A stretch of 8,048 nucleotides of DNA from Treponema sp. (GTDB taxonomy: Bacteria > Spirochaetota > Spirochaetia > Treponematales > Breznakiellaceae). The notes below the pieces were generated by a model. That model did no database searches, had not been told where the DNA came from, and saw only the letters and a list, made by a program, of their open reading frames with translations. Numbering within the stretch: the stretch's first letter is position 1; each line of letters starts with the position of its first letter. Where the stretch lies: assembly GCA_031259345.1 (NCBI GenBank), contig JAIRLQ010000392.1:1-8048 (forward strand), in the 5' to 3' direction. Made by a program: the position numbers and the translations under genes. This document shows, piece after piece, positions 5,174-8,048 of the stretch.

Positions 5174-6451
5174 TCATGCGGCGCTATTGACTTCCCCGGT
5201 ATTGATCTTCTTACCGGCCCGCTCGACCACGAACACGACTATTCCGCATATGACCTGTATCGCGGCAATGACATAAAAAACATAATTATAGTTACCTGAT
5301 ATATCATACAGTGAGGCGATCATAATCACGCTGATCGAGATTAAAACGGAGTTCACCATCATGAGCCGGGAGTAGATATTGTTGAAATCTTTCAGTCCAA
5401 AGGTGGCTTTTACAATAAGCGGCATCTCGACCGAAAGCAACGCTATAGCCATACCAAGAAAAAATGACGTTGCAAAAACAAGCGGCATATTACCTGCGGA
5501 CATCGTCCCAACAATTCCAGCCGTGATTCCCAATACACAAAAGACGGCGGCAGCCTTGGCTATACCAATGCGGTCATTCAGATAACCCAGAATTGGATTA
5601 CCACAGATCATCCCGATGCTGCAAGCGGATACAAAAAACCCGGATTGCGCCGCGGATATGCCCGAGGCAATCGCAAAATTGGCCACATGAGTTTGCATTG
5701 CGGCTGTGAAAGCTACAGAAATTATCACAACTATAATTAAATAGAAAGCGGGCTGTGACCAAGCTTCCTTGGCCGTAATTCCTGTTAAAACCGTAGCGGA
5801 CTTATTCGCGGTTTCACTGCCGCCTTTCCCGGTTCCGGCATTTTCCGATCCGTATGCGGTGAGTCCTATATCCTCAGGTTTGTTTTTTATGACAAACAGC
5901 GTAAACGGCAAAACCAAAACCAGGGAAATGACAGCCATCGTCCAAAATGTTTGTCTCCATCCAAAAACGCTAATCAAGTTGGAGGCGATGGGATTAAAAA
6001 TGGCTCCGCCAATCCCTTGGCAGGCCATAGCGATTCCCATGGCGAACCCTAAACGAGATTTGAACCAAGCATTTAAAAGTGCGGGAACCGCCATATATAG
6101 TGCGACCCCGCCGCAGACGCCTATGGCTGCCGCGATAATATACAGTTGAATCAGAGACGTTACCAGAGAAGTCAAGGCGAAAATTCCGCACATAATAACC
6201 GCAACAAGTGACAGAAAGTACTTCAGATTGACTTTAGACATAATTTTGCCGATAAAAGGCAGTGTCACCGCCTTGGATAACGTCTGAAAAGTGGTATACA
6301 GAGCGATTTGTGTAAAGGCCACATTCAACCCGCTGCTAAGCGGACGATAAAACACGCCGATAATACTGAGGTTGATACCGACCATCGCGGCCATCCATAC
6401 ACAACAACTCACCAGTATAAACCATGCGTAATGAATTCTGGTTTTGGTCAT
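5174..6451 (-). CDS. MFS transporter, OFA / monocarboxylate-type
   Basis: A 425-residue membrane protein with 12 predicted membrane segments in two bundles of six, separated by a hydrophilic loop (about residues 188-230). Family-like marks are the start KTRIHYAWFILVSCC, NAWFKSRLGFAMGIAMACQGIGG (127-149), KNKPEDIGL (189-197) just after helix 6, and GYLNDRIG (289-296) in the loop that repeats the MFS motif A position in the second half. The N-terminal HYAW and the PEDIGL motif are typical of OFA (oxalate/formate antiporter) and monocarboxylate-type MFS carriers, suggesting an organic acid or sugar acid substrate at the inner membrane. ATG 6451 is chosen because a perfect AAGGAGG lies eight bases upstream; an upstream ATG at 6514 would add 21 unlikely residues encoded through a hairpin. 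It lies 158 bases after the SDR gene and 137 bases before the hydrolase gene. Confidence 0.88.
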   Translation of the reverse strand: MTKTRIHYAWFILVSCCVWMAAMVGINLSIIGVFYRPLSSGLNVAFTQIALYTTFQTLSKAVTLPFIGKIMSKVNLKYFLSLVAVIMCGIFALTSLVTSLIQLYIIAAAIGVCGGVALYMAVPALLNAWFKSRLGFAMGIAMACQGIGGAIFNPIASNLISVFGWRQTFWTMAVISLVLVLPFTLFVIKNKPEDIGLTAYGSENAGTGKGGSETANKSATVLTGITAKEAWSQPAFYLIIVVIISVAFTAAMQTHVANFAIASGISAAQSGFFVSACSIGMICGNPILGYLNDRIGIAKAAAVFCVLGITAGIVGTMSAGNMPLVFATSFFLGMAIALLSVEMPLIVKATFGLKDFNNIYSRLMMVNSVLISISVIMIASLYDISGNYNYVFYVIAAIQVICGIVVFVVERAGKKINTGEVNSAA

Positions 6452-6470
6452 AATTTCTACCTCCTTAATT

Positions 6471-6534
6471 ATCCGAGCAATCACGTTACGAGCCGGGTCT
6501 ATTCTATAATTCACCCGGCTCGTGTATCTCGGAT
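6471..6534 (-). promoter_or_regulatory. nested inverted repeat immediately upstream of the transporter ribosome binding site
   Basis: Inner arms ACGAGCCGGGT (6488-6498) and ACCCGGCTCGT (6513-6523) pair perfectly over 11 bases around a 14-base A/T-rich loop. Outer arms ATCCGAG (6471-6477) and CTCGGAT (6528-6534) add seven pairs, with unequal internal loops of 10 and 4 bases. The outer arm ends four bases before AAGGAGG of the transporter. There is no T tract on either strand, so it is not a standard terminator. It could be an RNA structure stabilising or controlling the downstream genes, or a protein-binding site. Confidence 0.6.
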
Positions 6535-6609
6535 GTCCACAGCCCGCCTGTCACTGTCTCGTAATGTAGGGTGTCTTACTCTCCCTTTCTTTTATCCGGC
6601 AGCAACGGC

Positions 6610-7575
6610 TTAACCAACCGGCGACAAACCCGCTTTGCTACGGAGTTTGTTGATCGTCGCTTTAACACCGGCTTCAATCGACCACTCTGGCCGGAATCCT
6701 AACTCTTTCTCAACTTGAGAGGCGTCGAACTTATGTGTCATATCTGACCCTTCTAGTTTGGAGAATTCTGTATGAACGGTAATATCAGCGCCGGGAATCA
6801 GACTCCGGACGATGTCCGCTATTTGATTCAGCGTGCGGAGTTCGCCGCTCAATGTGAATACACGCGTCTCAGTATGTGGCGCTTGAGAAGCCATAACAAC
6901 GCAACGGGCTGCATCATCTGGATAGAGCCAATTGAGGGGATTGGGAGAGAAGGTGACTTCACCCTTCTGGCCGAGCGCCGGCTTGTTGATCACCTCGTTG
7001 GCAAATAGCCCACCGCCGCGTAGCCGGCCTTGACCGTAAACAACGGGAAAGCGTATGCCAATGCTGTCAAGGCCATATGCCCTGAAATAGAAATTAGCAA
7101 TGAATTCACAGAACTGTTTACACGCTCCGTAAACAGACAGCGGGTGATGCGGGGCATCATTGGGCAGAAACTCATACGAGTAGTCTTTGGCGGTACCAAA
7201 CACCGCAGTGGAGCTGGCCCAGACCACGCGTGGAATATTAAGCCGACGGGCAACTTCGAATACGTTTGTTGTTCCGACGCAATTGATTTTCGTTGCGTTA
7301 GGTACCATTCCGGTTGTCTCGGCTGCGAGTATGGCAGCCATGTGGATAAGTCGTTCCACTTTGTACTCCTCGCATACGCGAAGTAACTGGTCGAGGTCGG
7401 ATACGTCGCCTTGAACAATTTTCACGCGGGACAACTCGTCTGGTGTTAGCACCTCTTGGGCCGAGGTCTCGGACGGCTGAAAGTCGAAGGCGACGACGGT
7501 GTGCTTCTCATCAAGCAAACGCTTGGCGATGTACGAGCCGATGAATCCTGTGCCTCCGGTAATTAGGTAGTTCAT
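6610..7575 (-). CDS. NAD-dependent epimerase/dehydratase-type oxidoreductase (extended SDR)
   Basis: A 321-residue extended short-chain dehydrogenase/reductase. The N-terminal Rossmann fold has GGTGFIG (7-13) and an acidic residue after strand 2 (Asp31 in AFDFQ), which indicates NAD rather than NADP. The catalytic set is present: SSTAVFG (121-127) and Tyr149-x3-Lys153 in YGACK. A conserved HMAA (78-81) and RFPVVYGQG (175-183) follow, and the C-terminal part forms the substrate domain. It resembles GalE-like sugar epimerases and sugar dehydrogenases but cannot be assigned to one. Next to a phosphotriesterase-family hydrolase and an acid transporter, oxidation of a sugar or hydroxy acid fits better than nucleotide-sugar epimerisation (inference). 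ATG 7575 has AAGGAG six bases upstream. It is the first gene of the leftward series, under a consensus promoter with a MarR-like site. Confidence 0.88.
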   Translation of the reverse strand: MNYLITGGTGFIGSYIAKRLLDEKHTVVAFDFQPSETSAQEVLTPDELSRVKIVQGDVSDLDQLLRVCEEYKVERLIHMAAILAAETTGMVPNATKINCVGTTNVFEVARRLNIPRVVWASSTAVFGTAKDYSYEFLPNDAPHHPLSVYGACKQFCEFIANFYFRAYGLDSIGIRFPVVYGQGRLRGGGLFANEVINKPALGQKGEVTFSPNPLNWLYPDDAARCVVMASQAPHTETRVFTLSGELRTLNQIADIVRSLIPGADITVHTEFSKLEGSDMTHKFDASQVEKELGFRPEWSIEAGVKATINKLRSKAGLSPVG

Positions 7576-7588
7576 ATAATACTCCTTC

Positions 7589-7608
7589 TTATCTTTGTTT
7601 TCAGATAA
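7589..7608. promoter_or_regulatory. second palindrome at the SDR promoter start site
   Basis: TTATCT (7589-7594) and AGATAA (7603-7608) form perfect six-base arms around eight bases, abutting the -10 box on its downstream side and covering the expected start of transcription. It may be a second operator; chance is possible in A/T-rich DNA. Confidence 0.4.
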
Positions 7609-7637
7609 ATTATACTATTAATTAGTTGCAATGTCAA
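7609..7637 (-). promoter_or_regulatory. consensus sigma70 promoter of the SDR-MFS-hydrolase series
   Basis: On the minus strand TTGACA (complement of 7632-7637), exactly 17 bases, then TATAAT (complement of 7609-7614). Both boxes match consensus perfectly, so the promoter should be very strong unless repressed. Transcription would begin near 7602, about 27 bases before the SDR start codon. Confidence 0.85.
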
Positions 7638-7640
7638 CTA
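7623..7640. promoter_or_regulatory. MarR-like operator palindrome covering the -35 box
   Basis: TAGTTG (7623-7628), CAATGT, CAACTA (7635-7640): perfect six-base arms with a six-base centre, 18 bases in all, the size and style of many MarR-family sites (TAGTTGC...GCAACTA type). It overlaps the -35 box, so binding would block RNA polymerase. The MarR-type gene at 3520-3999 at the far end of the cassette is the obvious candidate to bind it. Confidence 0.6.
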
Positions 7641-7737
7641 GTTTTTAGATATTTTTTCTCTCTCTGCTTATATCGGATTGCTCTAAGGGTTATGACTATT
7701 CAGCTATGCCCTATTTTGACACATCTTGAACAGCGGA

Positions 7738-7797
7738 TTATTGAAAATATTGCCGTTTATTGGAAAATCTTGCGGTTTATTGCAAGAATTTTGATAA
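7738..7797. repeat. imperfect tandem direct repeats of 19-20 bp
   Basis: Units start with TTATTG at 7738, 7757 and 7777. The first two read TTATTGAAAATATTGCCGT and TTATTGGAAAATCTTGCGGT; the third begins TTATTGCAAGAATTTTG and then diverges. The spacing of about two helical turns resembles binding-site arrays, but no gene or origin function is evident. Confidence 0.5.
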
Positions 7798-7823
7798 AAG
7801 CCTGATATACTGAATAACCACAA

Positions 7824-7865
7824 GGGGGAAAGCCTTCCCCCACGCTACAGCCCGGCTTGCGCCGG
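7824..7865. repeat. two adjacent GC-rich hairpins (REP-like)
   Basis: GGGGGAA (7824-7830), loop AGCC, TTCCCCC (7835-7841), then CCGGC (7852-7856), loop TTGC, GCCGG (7861-7865). Closely spaced perfect hairpins in noncoding DNA resemble extragenic palindromic repeats. No other copy of the exact sequence was noticed in the window. Confidence 0.45.
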
Positions 7866-8028
7866 TCTTCCGCTTCCCCCATCCTCCGGCCTGATGTAAA
7901 ACTCCAGCCGGTCATCTTCAAGGCGTAACCCCCGAATCCTAAAGACAAACCCGCGTTCCGTCTCCCGGAACACCGGGCGGCCTGTTGCGCTTGTAGGTTT
8001 TTATGGTTTTTTCGTTGAAAAAAGCCAT
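7845..8028 (-). pseudogene. short frameshifted ORF remnant
   Basis: Two overlapping minus-strand frames together look like one broken gene. The first starts at ATG 8028 (MAFFNEKTIKTYKRN...) and stops at 7939. The second is open after an upstream stop, reads KPTSATGRPVFRETERGF, continues VFRIRGLRLEDDRLEFYIRPEDGG and stops at 7845. The second segment has the balanced, charged composition of a real protein (GTG at 7973 could start it). A single-base shift near 7990-8000 would join them. I do not recognise a family, and there is no ribosome binding site before ATG 8028. The remnant could be phage-derived or chance. Confidence 0.3.
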
Positions 8029-8035
8029 AAAAACC
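7996..8035. repeat. long AT-rich inverted repeat
   Basis: GGTTTTTATGG (7996-8006) pairs with CCATAAAAACC (8025-8035), and the next seven bases TTTTTTC (8007-8013) pair with GAAAAAA (8017-8023), leaving loop GTT and one bulged G. That is 18 pairs, long enough to be deliberate: a terminator-like or mobile-element end structure. Confidence 0.6.
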
Positions 8036-8047
8036 CCGATAAAGGGG
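8030..8047 (-). terminator. probable intrinsic terminator of a leftward gene beyond the window
   Basis: On the minus strand CCCC (complement of 8044-8047), loop TTTATC, GGGG (complement of 8034-8037), followed directly by TTTTTAT. A short all-GC stem with a T run fits a rho-independent terminator for a gene entering from the right; the stem has only four certain pairs before the window ends. Confidence 0.45.
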
Positions 8048-8048
8048 C

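Noticed and set aside
6452..6514. N-terminal extension of the transporter to ATG 6514
   Set aside because: It would add 21 non-hydrophobic residues encoded through a strong inverted repeat; ATG 6451 has a perfect AAGGAGG at ideal distance.
6488..6523. Intrinsic terminator between SDR and transporter genes
   Set aside because: The stem is strong but neither strand has a T run after it.
7716..7744. Rightward promoter starting at TTGACA 7716-7721
   Set aside because: The sequence 17 bases later (TATTGA) matches the -10 consensus at only three positions and no gene follows.
7738..7797. CRISPR array
   Set aside because: Units of 19-20 bp are directly adjacent without spacers, and only two are well conserved.
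7757..7948. 63-codon leftward frame near the right edge
   Set aside because: It runs through hairpins and direct repeats, has no ribosome binding site, and competes with a more protein-like frame at 7845-7973.

Overview
The window looks like a chromosomal segment of a spirochaete, probably a Treponema of the host-associated or termite-gut type. This is inferred from a spirochaete-style lipoprotein gene, the style of the broken IS4-type transposase, and the mix of moderately GC-rich and AT-rich blocks. No rRNA, tRNA or CRISPR array was seen. I ran no database searches, so family names rest on motifs recognised by eye.

Left block (1-1685): two genes read leftward, the start of a secreted or lipoprotein gene cut by the window edge (1-37) and a complete small lipoprotein gene (50-685). 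A YhhN/TMEM86-type membrane protein gene reads rightward (1047-1685). They diverge from a 361-bp intergenic region with two good sigma70 promoters. Each promoter carries nearly the same 19-bp operator-like sequence just downstream of its -10 box, and the two share a 15-nt block at the -35. This is the clearest undescribed regulatory signal in the window.

Middle block (1686-3519): about 420 bp of GC-rich, hairpin-rich DNA without a convincing gene. It is followed by an internally deleted and frameshifted IS4-type transposase remnant (+ strand). That remnant is joined at about 2705 to a 3'-truncated phage head-tail-connector-like gene (- strand). About 300 bp of AT-rich noncoding DNA follows. 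This is a scar region built from mobile-element and prophage debris.

Right block (3520-7640): a more AT-rich metabolic cassette. A MarR-family regulator (+) converges on a leftward series read in the order SDR/epimerase-like dehydrogenase (6610-7575), MFS transporter of the OFA/monocarboxylate type (5174-6451), and phosphotriesterase-family metallohydrolase (4074-5036). A consensus promoter (TTGACA, 17 bp, TATAAT) drives the SDR gene, and a MarR-like palindrome TAGTTG-N6-CAACTA covers its -35. I infer a MarR-controlled cassette that imports an organic acid or sugar acid, oxidises it with the SDR, and opens a lactone or ester with the phosphotriesterase-family enzyme. The substrate is unknown. 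A second copy of the hydrolase gene's last bases lies just upstream of that gene and may be the scar of a lost tandem paralogue.

Right edge (7641-8048): no convincing intact gene. It holds 19-20 bp direct repeats, several hairpins, a short frameshifted ORF remnant, a long AT-rich inverted repeat and a probable terminator for a leftward gene lying beyond the window.
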